Counted from the first letter of the stretch, positions 17,374-26,934 are shown. The stretch is DNA of 59,438 bases from Bradyrhizobium sp. LTSP885 (GCF_000938305.1 NZ_JYMT01000028.1:1-59438), one strand, 5' to 3'. Translations and numbers: made by a program. The notes: generated by a model from the sequence alone, not told the origin.

Positions 17374-19380
17374 TCATCCGCGGAGTCCCGGCACCAGTTC
17401 ACCCCCGGTCTCGATCTTCAGCGACGAGCCGGCAAAATCATTCCCGATCGGCTGGCAACGGCCGCCGAGATGCTTGGCGAGAAATGCTTCGGTCACGCCA
17501 TAGCAGGCAAGCCGGTTCTCCGGCCGGACAAATCCGTGGCCCTCGTCGGCAAAGGTGATGTAGGTCACAGGCACACCGCGCTGCTTCAGCGCCGCAACCA
17601 TTTGCTCGGACTCGGCGGCAACCACCCTGACGTCGCGCATGCCCTGCGCGATCAGGATCGGCCGCTTCACACGATCGATATGCGTCAGCGGCGAACGTTC
17701 GACCAGGAATGCGCGGCCGGCTTCGGTGTCGGGATCACCGAGCCGGTTCTTCCAGACGCTCATCCACGGCCCCCAATAGGGTGGGATTGTCGCCATGAAG
17801 GTGACGAGGTTGGAAATGCCGAACAGATCGACGATGCAGGCGAAGACCTCGGGCGTCTTCGTCGCCGCCATCAGCGCCGAATAACCGCCGTAGCTGCCGC
17901 CGAAGAAGCCGACGCGTCCGGGATCGGTGATGCCTTGCGCGATCGCCCAATCGACCGCGTCGATCAGATCGTCATGCATCTTGCCGCCCCATTCGTGGTC
18001 GGCGGCGGTCACGAAGGCTTTGCCGAAGCCGGTCGAGCCGCGATAGTTGACGCTGAGCACCGCATAGCCGCGGCTGGCGAGCCATTGATGGATCGAGCTG
18101 AAACCCCAGGTATCGCGCATGTAGGGACCGCCATGGATCACCAGCACCAGCGGCACGCGACCCGCTTCGGCCTCTCGGGGCAGCGTCAAATAGCCGTTCA
18201 GGCGCAGGCCGTCGCGCGCCGGGATGACCACCGGCTGCAGCTTGCGCAGCGCCACGTCCGCCAGCGACTTGCGCTGGGTGAACAGCTTGCGGACCTCGCG
18301 CGTCCCGCGATCAAGCAGCGCGTATTCGCCGCTTTCGGTGTCGCGCTCGTAGTAGACGCTGCCCAGCCGAAGATCGTCGCTGTTGGTGACGAAGGTGATG
18401 TCGCCGGTACCGTGACGGGTCAGATCGGCGAGATCCTGTGCCACAGCCTGATCGACGGCATGCCAGCGCATGCGATCGGTATTGGCCATCGCCGCAAGCG
18501 GCCGCCGGTTTTCGTCGAAGATGGCCAGCGCGATATCGGCATCATCGTCGGCGGCGAGCAGCGTCGTCTGGCGCGTCGCCATGTCGAGGGCGAAGAACCC
18601 CGCCTTGTCGCGGCCGCGTGAATCGATCAGGTAAAGCGTCTTGCCGTCGGCGCTGAAGTCCAGCAGGTCGGTCGTGTCGACGTCGGCAATCGGCACCGTC
18701 ATGAACGGCACCCAGTCGCCGTCCGGACGACGCTCGAAGATTTCGGCGGCCCCCTCTGCGTTGATGCGCGACCCCAGCCGCAACTGAAATGCGCTGTCGG
18801 TGATCAGTCCCAAATACTGGCTATTCTCGTAGACGAGTTCGCTCGTGCCCGTCACGATGTTGACCCGGAACAGATCGAAATAGCGCTTGTCGCGCTCATT
18901 GTGCCGCAGCAGCATCTGCTCGGGAAACTTGCGGTCGGCCTCCTGCTTGAACGACTTGACGCCTGCCTCCGGCGTCAACGGCACGATCGCGCCGCTGACG
19001 ATGTCGACGCTGGCGGCGCGCAGATTCTCGTCGCCGTCGCGATCGCGGAAGAACACCAAATGGCGGTTGGTGTAACCCCAGCTGTGATAGGTGGCGATGT
19101 TGCGGTCGGTGGCGCGGGTGACCGGCCGTGCGGCTTTCAGATCCGCAAGCGGCGCGACCCACAGATTGTTCACGCCGTCGACCGGCGCGATATAGGACAG
19201 ATGCGTCCCGTCCGGGCTGAGGCGGACGTTGATGTAATCCGGATTGTCGAAGAACACCCTGCGAGCGACCAGATCGGGCGTCTGCGCGTGGGCGGCACCG
19301 CGCAGGCTCATGAACGGCAGCGATGCGCCAAGCGCGGCGGCGCGGCTCAGGAGCAAGCGACGGTCGATTGGCGCGCGCAT
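17374..19380 (-). CDS. Exported S9-family prolyl oligopeptidase-like serine peptidase
   Basis: 668 residues from the ATG at 19380. The N-terminus (MRAPIDRRLLLSRAAALGAS) has a twin-arginine-like export signal ending near AAHAQ. A beta-propeller region runs to about residue 400, then an alpha/beta-hydrolase domain. The catalytic triad is visible: Ser in FFGGSYGGYSALMAA (near 497), Asp in GMRDVRVV (near 581) and His in DEGHGF (near 616). Members cleave short peptides, often after Pro or Ala. It is followed 69 nt upstream by an efflux pump gene on the same strand; a common transcript is possible. Confidence 0.9.
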   Translation of the reverse strand: MRAPIDRRLLLSRAAALGASLPFMSLRGAAHAQTPDLVARRVFFDNPDYINVRLSPDGTHLSYIAPVDGVNNLWVAPLADLKAARPVTRATDRNIATYHSWGYTNRHLVFFRDRDGDENLRAASVDIVSGAIVPLTPEAGVKSFKQEADRKFPEQMLLRHNERDKRYFDLFRVNIVTGTSELVYENSQYLGLITDSAFQLRLGSRINAEGAAEIFERRPDGDWVPFMTVPIADVDTTDLLDFSADGKTLYLIDSRGRDKAGFFALDMATRQTTLLAADDDADIALAIFDENRRPLAAMANTDRMRWHAVDQAVAQDLADLTRHGTGDITFVTNSDDLRLGSVYYERDTESGEYALLDRGTREVRKLFTQRKSLADVALRKLQPVVIPARDGLRLNGYLTLPREAEAGRVPLVLVIHGGPYMRDTWGFSSIHQWLASRGYAVLSVNYRGSTGFGKAFVTAADHEWGGKMHDDLIDAVDWAIAQGITDPGRVGFFGGSYGGYSALMAATKTPEVFACIVDLFGISNLVTFMATIPPYWGPWMSVWKNRLGDPDTEAGRAFLVERSPLTHIDRVKRPILIAQGMRDVRVVAAESEQMVAALKQRGVPVTYITFADEGHGFVRPENRLACYGVTEAFLAKHLGGRCQPIGNDFAGSSLKIETGGELVPGLRG

Positions 19381-19449
19381 TTGATCTGCCTCCCGTCGGC
19401 GACGGTCGCCGACGGGAGCAAGTTTAAATGCAGCCCCAACGCTCCGCAA

Positions 19450-20880
19450 TCAGTGGCTGCGATCATTTCCGGGCATGTGATTATGCGCCATCCAGATCAG
19501 TGCACCCGCCGCAAGCAGCACACCGGCCGAGACGGCGAGCGATACGTGCAGACCGGTGATGAAGGCCGAGGACTGGCCGACCAGCGAGCCGAACAGGGCG
19601 ACGCCGAGCACGCTGCCGGTCTGCCGCGTCGCGTTCAGCACGCCGGCGGCAATGCCCGAGCGCCGTGGCTCGACGCTGCGGAGCAGGGTCGAGGTCAGCG
19701 GCGGCACCAGGAGGCCGAGCCCGGCGCTCATCGCGATCAGTTGCAGGCAGATCGCCCAATAGCTGGTGGCGTGATCGATGCCGAGCATCGCCAGGCATCC
19801 CGCAGCCGACAGCGTCGTCCCGAGTGCAATGGTCGCAGGCGCACCGATCCGCTCTGCGATGCGCGCCGCGATCAGATTGGCGGGCAGCACCGCGCCCAGC
19901 ATCGGCACGAAGGCAAGGCCGGTCTCGAACGCCGACAGGCCGTTGATCCGTTGGAAGTAGAGGCTGAGCACGAAGATCAGGCCGTAGAACGCGACATTGA
20001 CGAGGAGGCCGACCAGCGAGGCCAGCGCGAAGGTTCGTTGCCGGAATAGCGACAGCGGCAGCATCGGCTGCGGCGCGCGCGCTTCGCGCCAGACGAACAG
20101 CGCCGCGAAGACGGCAGATGCGACGAAGCCTGCGATCACGAACGGATTGTTCCAGCCGAGCGCGCCGCCCTCGATCAGCGCACCCGCGAGCGTGCCAAGC
20201 GCGGCGACCGCCGCGACCTGGCCGGGCAGGTCGATCTCGTGCCGGGGACTGCGCGTGGTCTCGCTGGCAAAGCGCCAGGCCAGCCAAAGACCGGCCAGCC
20301 CGATCGGCAAATTGACCAGGAAGATCGCGCGCCAGCCGACCAGGGTGATCAGGACGCCGCCGACGAACGGACCCGCGGTCAGCGCAAGGCTCGCGCCTGC
20401 AGCCCAGATGCCGACGGCGCGTCCCCGCGCCTTCTCGTCCGCATAGGCATGGCGAAGCAGCGCCAGCGAATTTGGCACCAGGATGGCCGCCGCCAATCCC
20501 TGCACGCAGCGCGCCGCGATCAGCGTGACGGCGTCAGGCGCAAGCGCGCAGCCAACCGAGGCCGCGGTGAAGATCGCGAACCCGGCCATGAAAACGCGCT
20601 TGGCGCCGACGCGGTCACCAAGCGCGCCCGCCGTCAGGATGAACGCGGCAAAGGCGATGGTGTAGGCGCTGACCACCCATTGCAGTTCGGCAACGCCGCC
20701 GCCGAGCGAGGTGCCGATCGCGTTGAGTGCGGTGTTGACGATGGTGACGTCGAGCTGAACGACGCCGTAGCCGAGACTCATCGCGGCAAGCGTGAGGTTT
20801 GCCGCAAGCCCGGTCGAGTGCGGACCGGACGCCGCGGGTTGACCCGGCACAGGCAGCGCGGTCGGAAATGTTTGTCGCAT
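19450..20880 (-). CDS. MFS drug efflux transporter, DHA2 (EmrB/QacA) family
   Basis: 476-residue inner-membrane proton antiporter with 14 predicted helices. The first helix carries YGVVQLDVTIVNTALNAIG, the Asp-containing motif of DHA2 proteins. Motif A is GALGDRVGAKRVFMAG and motif C lies around ALTAGPFVGGVLITLVGWRA. The start at 20880 has GGAG 7 nt upstream; an upstream in-frame extension lacks similarity. No adjacent membrane-fusion gene or TetR/MarR regulator is present, so it probably acts as a single-component pump. The substrate is unknown. Confidence 0.9.
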   Translation of the reverse strand: MRQTFPTALPVPGQPAASGPHSTGLAANLTLAAMSLGYGVVQLDVTIVNTALNAIGTSLGGGVAELQWVVSAYTIAFAAFILTAGALGDRVGAKRVFMAGFAIFTAASVGCALAPDAVTLIAARCVQGLAAAILVPNSLALLRHAYADEKARGRAVGIWAAGASLALTAGPFVGGVLITLVGWRAIFLVNLPIGLAGLWLAWRFASETTRSPRHEIDLPGQVAAVAALGTLAGALIEGGALGWNNPFVIAGFVASAVFAALFVWREARAPQPMLPLSLFRQRTFALASLVGLLVNVAFYGLIFVLSLYFQRINGLSAFETGLAFVPMLGAVLPANLIAARIAERIGAPATIALGTTLSAAGCLAMLGIDHATSYWAICLQLIAMSAGLGLLVPPLTSTLLRSVEPRRSGIAAGVLNATRQTGSVLGVALFGSLVGQSSAFITGLHVSLAVSAGVLLAAGALIWMAHNHMPGNDRSH

Positions 20881-20990
20881 GAGTTCACTCCGTATGCGAA
20901 ACCAATGCGAGAGATAGGCAATCGTTTCGATACGACACTTCGCTATGGATCGAACTGTGATGTCGAGCGCTGTCTGCACCCGTCGACGCG

Positions 20991-21028
20991 AAAACGCCGC
21001 CCGCGGCCCGTCCCCCGCGCGGCGTTTT
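20991..21028. terminator. Terminator after the yciF-like gene
   Basis: A 10-bp inverted repeat (AAAACGCCGC / GCGGCGTTTT) has an A-run on one side and a T-run on the other. It lies 33 nt after the stop of the ferritin-like gene on the minus strand and ahead of the MFS gene. Confidence 0.75.
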
Positions 21029-21060
21029 GCCTCAATAGACCTACTGACTAGACTTATTGA

Positions 21061-21567
21061 TTAGCCGGCGGCTCGTATATTGACCTGGCCTTCCGCCAGC
21101 GAGGTCAGCTTCTGGTCGGTCATGCGCTCCTCGTCGAGCGTCTTCTGCAACACGGCGGCACAGTCGTTACGGCCGAGCTGGCGCGCCCACGCGATCAGGC
21201 TGCCGTAACGGGTGATCTCGTAGTGCTCGGCGGCCTGAGCCGCGTTGATCAACGCGGCGTCCAGCACGTGCTTGTCGGCGACTTCGCCGGTGACCTCGTC
21301 GGCCTCCTCGATAATGCCGTCGATCGCGGGACAATTGACCGCCCTGATTTCGGCATTATGCATCTGGAAAACCTGCTCGAGGCGCTGCACGTGAACCCTG
21401 GTTTCGTCGAGATGCGTCAAGAAGCCCTGCTTGAGCTGCTTGTCGGTGGCCTTGTCGGCCATTTTCGGCAGCGCTTTCACGAGCTGCTTCTCGGCATAGT
21501 AGATATCCTGCAGCTGATGCACGAACAGGTCGTTCATGGTTTTGATGTCTTTGCTAAACAGTCCCAT
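21061..21567 (-). CDS. YciF/DUF892 ferritin-like stress protein
   Basis: 168-residue four-helix-bundle protein. Recognisable are FVHQLQDIYYAEKQLVKALP at the start, HLDETRVHVQRLEQVF, the AAEHYEITRYGSLIAWA helix and LDEERMTDQKL, with Glu/His residues in ferritin-like metal positions. E. coli YciF and relatives respond to osmotic and general stress and may bind iron. The start at 21567 follows AAGGA at 8 nt; 73 upstream codons in frame have no family similarity. An EcfG-type promoter motif is about 90 bp upstream, which fits general-stress control. Confidence 0.9.
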   Translation of the reverse strand: MGLFSKDIKTMNDLFVHQLQDIYYAEKQLVKALPKMADKATDKQLKQGFLTHLDETRVHVQRLEQVFQMHNAEIRAVNCPAIDGIIEEADEVTGEVADKHVLDAALINAAQAAEHYEITRYGSLIAWARQLGRNDCAAVLQKTLDEERMTDQKLTSLAEGQVNIRAAG

Positions 21568-21657
21568 CAAGGGTCCTTTCCGTTTCCGGGGGACACGGCA
21601 GGCGCGGGCTTCCTCACCCTTGCACCGCTGCCATGTCCGATTGCCGATATGAGCGCT

Positions 21658-21682
21658 AACCGGCGCGCACGGCGGACGTTCC
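21658..21682 (-). promoter_or_regulatory. EcfG-like general stress promoter of the yciF-like gene
   Basis: The minus strand reads GGAAC-N16-GGTT, close to the alphaproteobacterial EcfG consensus GGAAC-N16/17-(C)GTT. It would give a leader of about 80 nt. Confidence 0.45.
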
Positions 21683-21962
21683 TGTGAAACCCGTGAAATC
21701 CGGGAAAACAGATTGGGAACAGCGGACGTGAGGCAAATCCGCGATTTGGGAATGGCTGGGCTGCGACTCACTATCCCCAAGGGCACCCCATATGTAGCCC
21801 GTGTGACAATGACGACGGACGGGGGCCTAAGCTTGACTTGTCAAGGGCTGCACAAGGCATCGGTTTTGCCTTATGGATCATCGCGCACGGTGCGTTTGCC
21901 CGTCGCCCGTCGCCGTCCGTGACCGGGTCTTAACTGAAATCGCCGCCCCGCCGGGAGGATGA
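21683..21962. other. Intergenic region between divergent yciF-like and ybhN-like genes
   Basis: No gene supported. It holds a small perfect dyad (TTGACTTGTCAA near 21832) and, at its end, GGGAGGATGA directly before the ybhN-like ATG as its ribosome site. A GGAAC at 21716 lacks a matching -10 element. A frame of 69 codons from 21713 has no recognisable protein. Confidence 0.5.
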
Positions 21963-23039
21963 ATGAATCGGCTGCTGACCACGCTCGGGCGTGGCTTCAA
22001 GGAAAAGATCGGCTGGAAACGGCTCGGGATCGCTGCAAGCGTGGTTATCATTGCGTTCGCGATCACGACCCTGGTCCACACGCTGAAGGGCGTCGACACC
22101 GGCATTATCCTGACCGCGCTGACCGACATCGCGCCGCACCGGATCGCGCTGGCCGCGCTCTGCGTGGTCGGGGCGTTCTGCACCCTGACCTTCTACGATT
22201 TCTTCGCGCTGCGCACGATCGGCAAGACCCACATCCCCTACCGCATAGCGGCCCTCTCGAGCTTCACCAGCTACACGATCGGCCACAATATCGGCGCCAC
22301 CGTCTTCACCGGCGGCGCGATCCGCTTCCGGATCTATTCCGATTACGGCCTGACCGCGATCGACGTCGCCAAGATCTGCTTCCTGTCGGGACTGACCTTC
22401 TGGCTCGGCAATCTGTTCGTGCTCGGCTTCGGCATGGCCTGGCAGCCGGCTGCGGCGTCGGCGATGGACCTGCTGCCGCCGGCGATGAACCGCCTGATCG
22501 CGATCGGTTGCCTTGCAGGCATCGCGGCCTATTTCGTCTGGCTCCTGACCGGCGAGAAGCGCCGCGAGCTCGGCCAGAACGGCTGGAAGGTGGTGCTGCC
22601 CTCGGCCAGGCTGACGCTGCTGCAGATCATCATCGGCGTGGTCGATCTCGGCTTCTGCGCGCTTGCGATGTATCTCTTGATGCCGACCGACCCGCATATC
22701 GACTTCGTCTCGCTGGCGGTCGTGTTCATCCTGGCGACGCTGCTCGGCTTTGCCAGCCACGCGCCCGGCTCGATCGGCGTGTTCGACGCAGCGATGCTGG
22801 TGGCGCTGCCGGAATTCGGCAGAGAGCAGTTGGTGGCGACGCTGGTCGTGTTCCGCATCCTCTATTTCCTGATCCCGTTCGGGATTTCGGTCTCGATCAT
22901 GGGCGCGCGCGAGCTGTGGCTCAATGTGGTACTGCCATGGCAGGAACGGAAAAGACTAAGCCAGGCCTGCACGGCCTCGGCGACCGTGCGGCAGCCGATC
23001 GAAAGCCGGCAGCAGCGGATCAAGCGGCTGAAACGGTAA
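21963..23039 (+). CDS. YbhN / lysylphosphatidylglycerol synthase TM-region family protein
   Basis: 358-residue inner-membrane protein with about eight helices, homologous to the flippase part of MprF (UPF0104). Recognisable are SSFTSYTIGHNIGATVFTGG followed by AIRFRIYSDYG, and the later FASHAPGSIGVFDAAMLVAL. It lacks the cytoplasmic synthase domain, so it should not aminoacylate lipids; a role in lipid translocation or envelope maintenance is inferred from the family. The tail is basic. A strong ribosome site (GGGAGG) precedes the ATG. It is followed 85 nt later by an exported hydrolase gene on the same strand. Confidence 0.85.
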   Translation: MNRLLTTLGRGFKEKIGWKRLGIAASVVIIAFAITTLVHTLKGVDTGIILTALTDIAPHRIALAALCVVGAFCTLTFYDFFALRTIGKTHIPYRIAALSSFTSYTIGHNIGATVFTGGAIRFRIYSDYGLTAIDVAKICFLSGLTFWLGNLFVLGFGMAWQPAAASAMDLLPPAMNRLIAIGCLAGIAAYFVWLLTGEKRRELGQNGWKVVLPSARLTLLQIIIGVVDLGFCALAMYLLMPTDPHIDFVSLAVVFILATLLGFASHAPGSIGVFDAAMLVALPEFGREQLVATLVVFRILYFLIPFGISVSIMGARELWLNVVLPWQERKRLSQACTASATVRQPIESRQQRIKRLKR

Positions 23040-23124
23040 CAGCGAAATTATCGATCCTCGCTGCGTTTTTCGGCTGCCGCCCCTATTCTCTTATTTTCGC
23101 CTTACCGCTAACGTCAAACGCGCC

Positions 23125-25083
23125 ATGGTTGGTTTTTTGGCTCGATTTCCGCTTCGTTTGACCGTTTGCGGCGCGCTGCTCGGCGCTGCGCTGTCAGCGG
23201 TATACGCATCCGCCGCACAGGCGCAGGACGCGCCGCTGCAGATCTCATGGGAGGTCCGCAACCGCTTCCGTCTGTTCCGCGAGGAACGCGACTTCCGGCT
23301 CCATGTCGAAAGCGGCCTCGGCCGCAGCGTGCTGGCCTCGGAGCAGGCGCTGGAAGTGCAGAGCGACGGCCGCGGCTGGGCGCGCAGCATGGTCAACCGG
23401 CTCTGCATCGATACTCAGGGCCGCGTCAGCGAGCCCTGCACCCGCGACAACGTCAAGGAAAGCTATTTGACGCCGATCGACCACGCGATCGCCATCCGCC
23501 TCACCGGCCCGGTCCCGGTCGGCGCGACCTGCGCATGGTCGTTCGACGACGGCGACGGACCGCAATCCCAGACCTTCGATTGCGCCGAACCGGTCAATCT
23601 GCGGGTCCGCTATGGCCGCACCACGGTCGCAACCGTCGACGTCGCAAGCGGCTCGGACGCCAACCAGCGGGTGTCGACCCAGATCGCGGTGCGCGATTTC
23701 TTCATCGCCGGGATCGGCGACAGCATCGCGTCCGGCGAGGGCAATCCCGACCGTGCGGTCGGGCTGTCCGATGACGGCTTCTGCTTCCGCTCCTACCTCG
23801 GCGGCGCGCAATATTACCGGCCGAGCCGAGCCGGCTACAAGGGCGGACGGGCCTGCGAAGCACCCGACAGCCTGTCGGTGTGGCAGCGCCAGAGCGCGCT
23901 GTGGCTCAATTCGGCCTGCCACCGTTCGCTCTACAGCTACCAGACCCGCACCGCGCTGGCGCTCGCCGTGCAATATCCGCACATCGCGGTGACCTACCTG
24001 CCGCTGGCCTGCACTGGCGCCACCATCGCCGACGGCCTGTTCGGTTCGCAGCAGGCGCGGGAATGCCTGCCGACGAAGACGGCCAATACCTGTGCGGGGA
24101 CCGTCAACGGCCAGCTTTCCGAACTGGGCGCGGCGCTGGCGGCGGCAAAGCGACGTCAGCCGGACCGCACGCTCGACCTCGTGCTGCTGTCGGTCGGCGC
24201 CAACGACATCTATTTCTCGGGCCTCGTCGCCGACGTCATTGTCGACACGCCGACCGAGCGCACGCTGTTCAAGCGCGGCGGCTCGATGGCGTCAGTCGAC
24301 GACGCCCGCTCGGCGCTGGCGCGCGATCTGCCGTCGGGTTTCGCCAAATTGCGCGATGCGCTGAAGCCGCTGGTCGGCGGCGACCTCTCGCACGTCATCT
24401 ACACGACCTACGCCAACCCGACATTGGCCAGTGGCGGCACGCCCTGCCCTGGCGGCCGCGCCGGCTTTGATATCCACCCCTCCTTCAACGCCGATCCACA
24501 GCGTCTGGCGGCCGTCTCAAGCTTCGTGCAGAACGAGTTCCTGCCGCAGATCAAGGCGCTCGCACTGTGCGAGTCCGGCGCCATCTGCCGCAATCCGCGC
24601 AGCGACCGCATGACCTTCGTCGATGCACACCAGGACGCGTTTGCAAGCCACGGCTTCTGCGCGCGGGCATCGACGGATCCGGAGTTCGACCGCGACTGCT
24701 TCGCCGCCAATGGCGACAGTTTCAATCCGGACATTGTCTCGGCAGCCAGTCAGCCCCTGAAATGCGCCCGCAGCGCCGGCGAATATCGCGCCTACCTGCC
24801 GCGTGCGCGCTGGATCCGCGATGCCAATGACAGCTATTTCGCAGCAATGACCTATCCGCAAGGCCTGCCATCCTCGATGCAGCCGACGGACATCCACGAC
24901 GCGACCTGGGGCATCCTGTCGGCGGTCTATGGCGGCGCGGTGCATCCCACCGCGGAAGGGCACGCGGCAATGGCTGATGCCGCCGTACCGGCCGCCGCCA
25001 GCGTGCTGCAGCTCGACACCGCCGTGCCTGAGGTGATTTCGCAACCGGTCGCACCGCTGCCGGCCACGCCAGCGCAGCGCTGA
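23125..25083 (+). CDS. Exported SGNH/GDSL-type hydrolase
   Basis: 652 residues. A signal peptide ends near AAQAQ (residue 34). The catalytic blocks are visible: Ser in GIGDSIASGEGNP (near 196), Gly and Asn in SVGANDIYFSG (near 355), and Asp/His block as HPTAEGH (near 607). About 160 residues precede block I and include an Ig-like region with CAWSFDDGDG, reminiscent of polycystin-type repeats. Many Cys pairs suit the periplasm or outside of the cell. Family members are esterases or lipases acting on lipids or acylated sugars; the substrate here is unknown. A dispersed repeat lies after the stop. Confidence 0.85.
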   Translation: MVGFLARFPLRLTVCGALLGAALSAVYASAAQAQDAPLQISWEVRNRFRLFREERDFRLHVESGLGRSVLASEQALEVQSDGRGWARSMVNRLCIDTQGRVSEPCTRDNVKESYLTPIDHAIAIRLTGPVPVGATCAWSFDDGDGPQSQTFDCAEPVNLRVRYGRTTVATVDVASGSDANQRVSTQIAVRDFFIAGIGDSIASGEGNPDRAVGLSDDGFCFRSYLGGAQYYRPSRAGYKGGRACEAPDSLSVWQRQSALWLNSACHRSLYSYQTRTALALAVQYPHIAVTYLPLACTGATIADGLFGSQQARECLPTKTANTCAGTVNGQLSELGAALAAAKRRQPDRTLDLVLLSVGANDIYFSGLVADVIVDTPTERTLFKRGGSMASVDDARSALARDLPSGFAKLRDALKPLVGGDLSHVIYTTYANPTLASGGTPCPGGRAGFDIHPSFNADPQRLAAVSSFVQNEFLPQIKALALCESGAICRNPRSDRMTFVDAHQDAFASHGFCARASTDPEFDRDCFAANGDSFNPDIVSAASQPLKCARSAGEYRAYLPRARWIRDANDSYFAAMTYPQGLPSSMQPTDIHDATWGILSAVYGGAVHPTAEGHAAMADAAVPAAASVLQLDTAVPEVISQPVAPLPATPAQR

Positions 25084-25100
25084 ACGCGAGCGCCGGGGTC

Positions 25101-25206
25101 CTAGAGCACTTTCGGTTCTGATTGAATCAGAACCGAAGCTCTAGATTCTTGTTTTGACGCGTTTTCTTCACGCGAACCGGTATCCACTTCGCTCGAAAAC
25201 GCTCTA
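25101..25206. repeat. Dispersed hairpin repeat, copy 2 (inverted)
   Basis: Same core as 14712-14808 in the opposite orientation. Its hairpin has 13-bp arms (TTCGGTTCTGATT / AATCAGAACCGAA) that differ from copy 1 yet are perfectly complementary. The outer end GCTCTAG supplies the TAG stop codon of the DUF2147 gene. Confidence 0.9.
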
Positions 25207-25779
25207 GTGCCGCTTCGTTGCGGGTAGCGGCGGCGGTGGCGGCGGTGGTTTCACCGCGGCGGCCTGCGCCGGCAGGTATTTGGCGATGATTGAGGGATCG
25301 AGCTGCGCCATCGCGGTATCGGGCAGCCGCGTCCAGATTTCGTCCTTGCCGAACAGCGAGATGCCGAGATAGCCGCGCATGGTCAGCGTCTGCCCATCGG
25401 CGCTGAGCGTCATCTTGGCCTTGTAGACCTTGCCGTCGCGCGGATCGAGCACGTTGCCGTTCTCGTATTTCAGGCCGTCGCGCTTCATGTCGCGGATGAA
25501 GGATATTCCAAGCCAGGGCACGTTCTTGCGATCATCGGTGCATTTCGCGCAGACGGGATTGGGCGGATCGTCGGCGTCGGGAAACATCTTGGCAATCACG
25601 CCTTCGAAAATGCCGGTGTGATCAAGGATCAGAAACCACCCGCTCGGCTTGCCGTCCTCGATCTTCTGCCAGAGCCCTGCCGCCGACAGATCAGCTGCCG
25701 ACGCAGCAAGTGGGGCCGCAGCGACAAGCACTGCTGCGACCGCAAAGATCAGCCGAATTTTGGCTAGCGTGTTCCGCAT
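25204..25779 (-). CDS. DUF2147 family exported protein
   Basis: 191 residues. A signal peptide runs to about LAASAAD (residue 30). The DUF2147 core follows: GLWQKIEDGKPSGWFLILD, FEGVIAKMF, a CAKC pair, and a GKVYKAKMTLSADGQTLTMR stretch ending at RGYLGISLFG. The usual ending is replaced by a proline run (eight Pro) and a basic tail. The stop codon is formed by the end of a dispersed repeat, so the C-terminus may have been set by the insertion. The function of the family is unknown; a calycin-like periplasmic fold is likely. The start at 25779 is preferred for its signal peptide. Confidence 0.85.
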   Translation of the reverse strand: MRNTLAKIRLIFAVAAVLVAAAPLAASAADLSAAGLWQKIEDGKPSGWFLILDHTGIFEGVIAKMFPDADDPPNPVCAKCTDDRKNVPWLGISFIRDMKRDGLKYENGNVLDPRDGKVYKAKMTLSADGQTLTMRGYLGISLFGKDEIWTRLPDTAMAQLDPSIIAKYLPAQAAAVKPPPPPPPLPATKRH

Positions 25780-25905
25780 CGTCATCACCTGATCAATCGA
25801 CAAACCGAATACTGGAGTCTACGGCCATTTCGCGGAGTGTTCCAGTACCCGCGTAACGCCCGGACACGGCTTGCAACGCAGCCCTCGGTCATAATTCGGT
25901 TGGAA

Positions 25906-26934
25906 TCAGTTGACTCCCAATTTCTTCTGCAAGCTCGATGATGAGGTCGTGTACTGGAACACCAGCCGCTTGTCCGGATAGACGTAGCGGTGCGCCTTTT
26001 GCGCCATCAGCGCGCCCTCGTGGAAGCCGGAGAGGATCAGCTTCAGCTTGCCCGGATAGGTGTTGATGTCGCCGATCGCGAAGATGCCGGACACGTTGGT
26101 CTCGAATGAGGCGGTCTCGACCGGCACCAGGTTGTTCTCCAACGCCACACCCCAGTTCGCGACCGGACCTAATTTCATGGTCAGCCCGAAGAACGGCAAT
26201 ATCGTATCGCAATCGACCTTCGACATCGCATTGTCGTTGGCCTTGACGTGAGCACCGGAGACCTGGCCGCCCTCGCCTTCGAGCCCGGTGACCTGGCCGA
26301 TCGTCAGATCCATCTTGCCGGAAGCGACCAGCGCGCGCATCTGCTCGACGCTGTGCGGAGCCGCGCGGAAATCGTCGCGCCGGTGCAGCAGCGTGATACG
26401 CTTGGCGATCGGGTGAAGATTCAGCGTCCAGTCGAGCGCGGAATCGCCGCCGCCGACGATCAGGATGCTCTTGTCGCGGAACTGCTCCATCTTGCGCACC
26501 GCATAGAACACCGACTTGCCCTCATAGGCCTCGATGCCCGGCACCGGCGGCCGCTTCGGCTGGAACGAGCCGCCGCCGGCGGAAATCACGACCACCTTGC
26601 ACTCGAAGACCTGGCCGGCGTCGGTCGTGACGCGAAACAACGGATCGCCGATTTTCTCGATCGTCTCCACCATCTCGTTGAGATGGAAGGTCGGGTTGAA
26701 CGGCTTGATCTGCTCAAGCAGCTGCTCGGTGAGGCCCTGGCCGGTGACGAAGGGGATGCCGGGAATGTCGTAGATCGGCTTCTCCGGATAGAGCTCGGCG
26801 CACTGGCCGCCGATCTTGTCGAGGATGTCGACCAGATGCGTCTTCATATCCAGCAGGCCCAGTTCGAACACGGCGAACAGTCCGCACGGACCCGCGCCAA
26901 TAATCAGCACATCGGTTTTGATCGCTTCGCTCAT
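25906..26934 (-). CDS. Ferredoxin--NADP(+) reductase, thioredoxin-reductase type
   Basis: 342-residue homodimeric FAD enzyme moving electrons between NADPH and ferredoxin. FAD motif LIIGAGPCGLFAVFELGL is at residue 10, NADPH motif ILIVGGGDSALDWTLNL at about 155, and the late FAD motif GIFAIGDINTYPGKLKL. The redox CxxC of thioredoxin reductases is absent, and the aromatic/Ser-rich C-terminus (QYTTSSSSLQKKLG) is typical of the Bacillus YumC/Rhodopseudomonas FNR class. It is divergent from a thioesterase gene; a 2Fe-2S ferredoxin gene on the same strand lies 0.6 kb away and may be its partner. Confidence 0.93.
   Translation of the reverse strand: MSEAIKTDVLIIGAGPCGLFAVFELGLLDMKTHLVDILDKIGGQCAELYPEKPIYDIPGIPFVTGQGLTEQLLEQIKPFNPTFHLNEMVETIEKIGDPLFRVTTDAGQVFECKVVVISAGGGSFQPKRPPVPGIEAYEGKSVFYAVRKMEQFRDKSILIVGGGDSALDWTLNLHPIAKRITLLHRRDDFRAAPHSVEQMRALVASGKMDLTIGQVTGLEGEGGQVSGAHVKANDNAMSKVDCDTILPFFGLTMKLGPVANWGVALENNLVPVETASFETNVSGIFAIGDINTYPGKLKLILSGFHEGALMAQKAHRYVYPDKRLVFQYTTSSSSLQKKLGVN

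Noticed and set aside
21031..21060. CAATA...TATTG dyad after the ferritin-like gene as an operator
   Set aside because: It lies in a downstream region with no regulator gene nearby, and the arms are only 5 bp.
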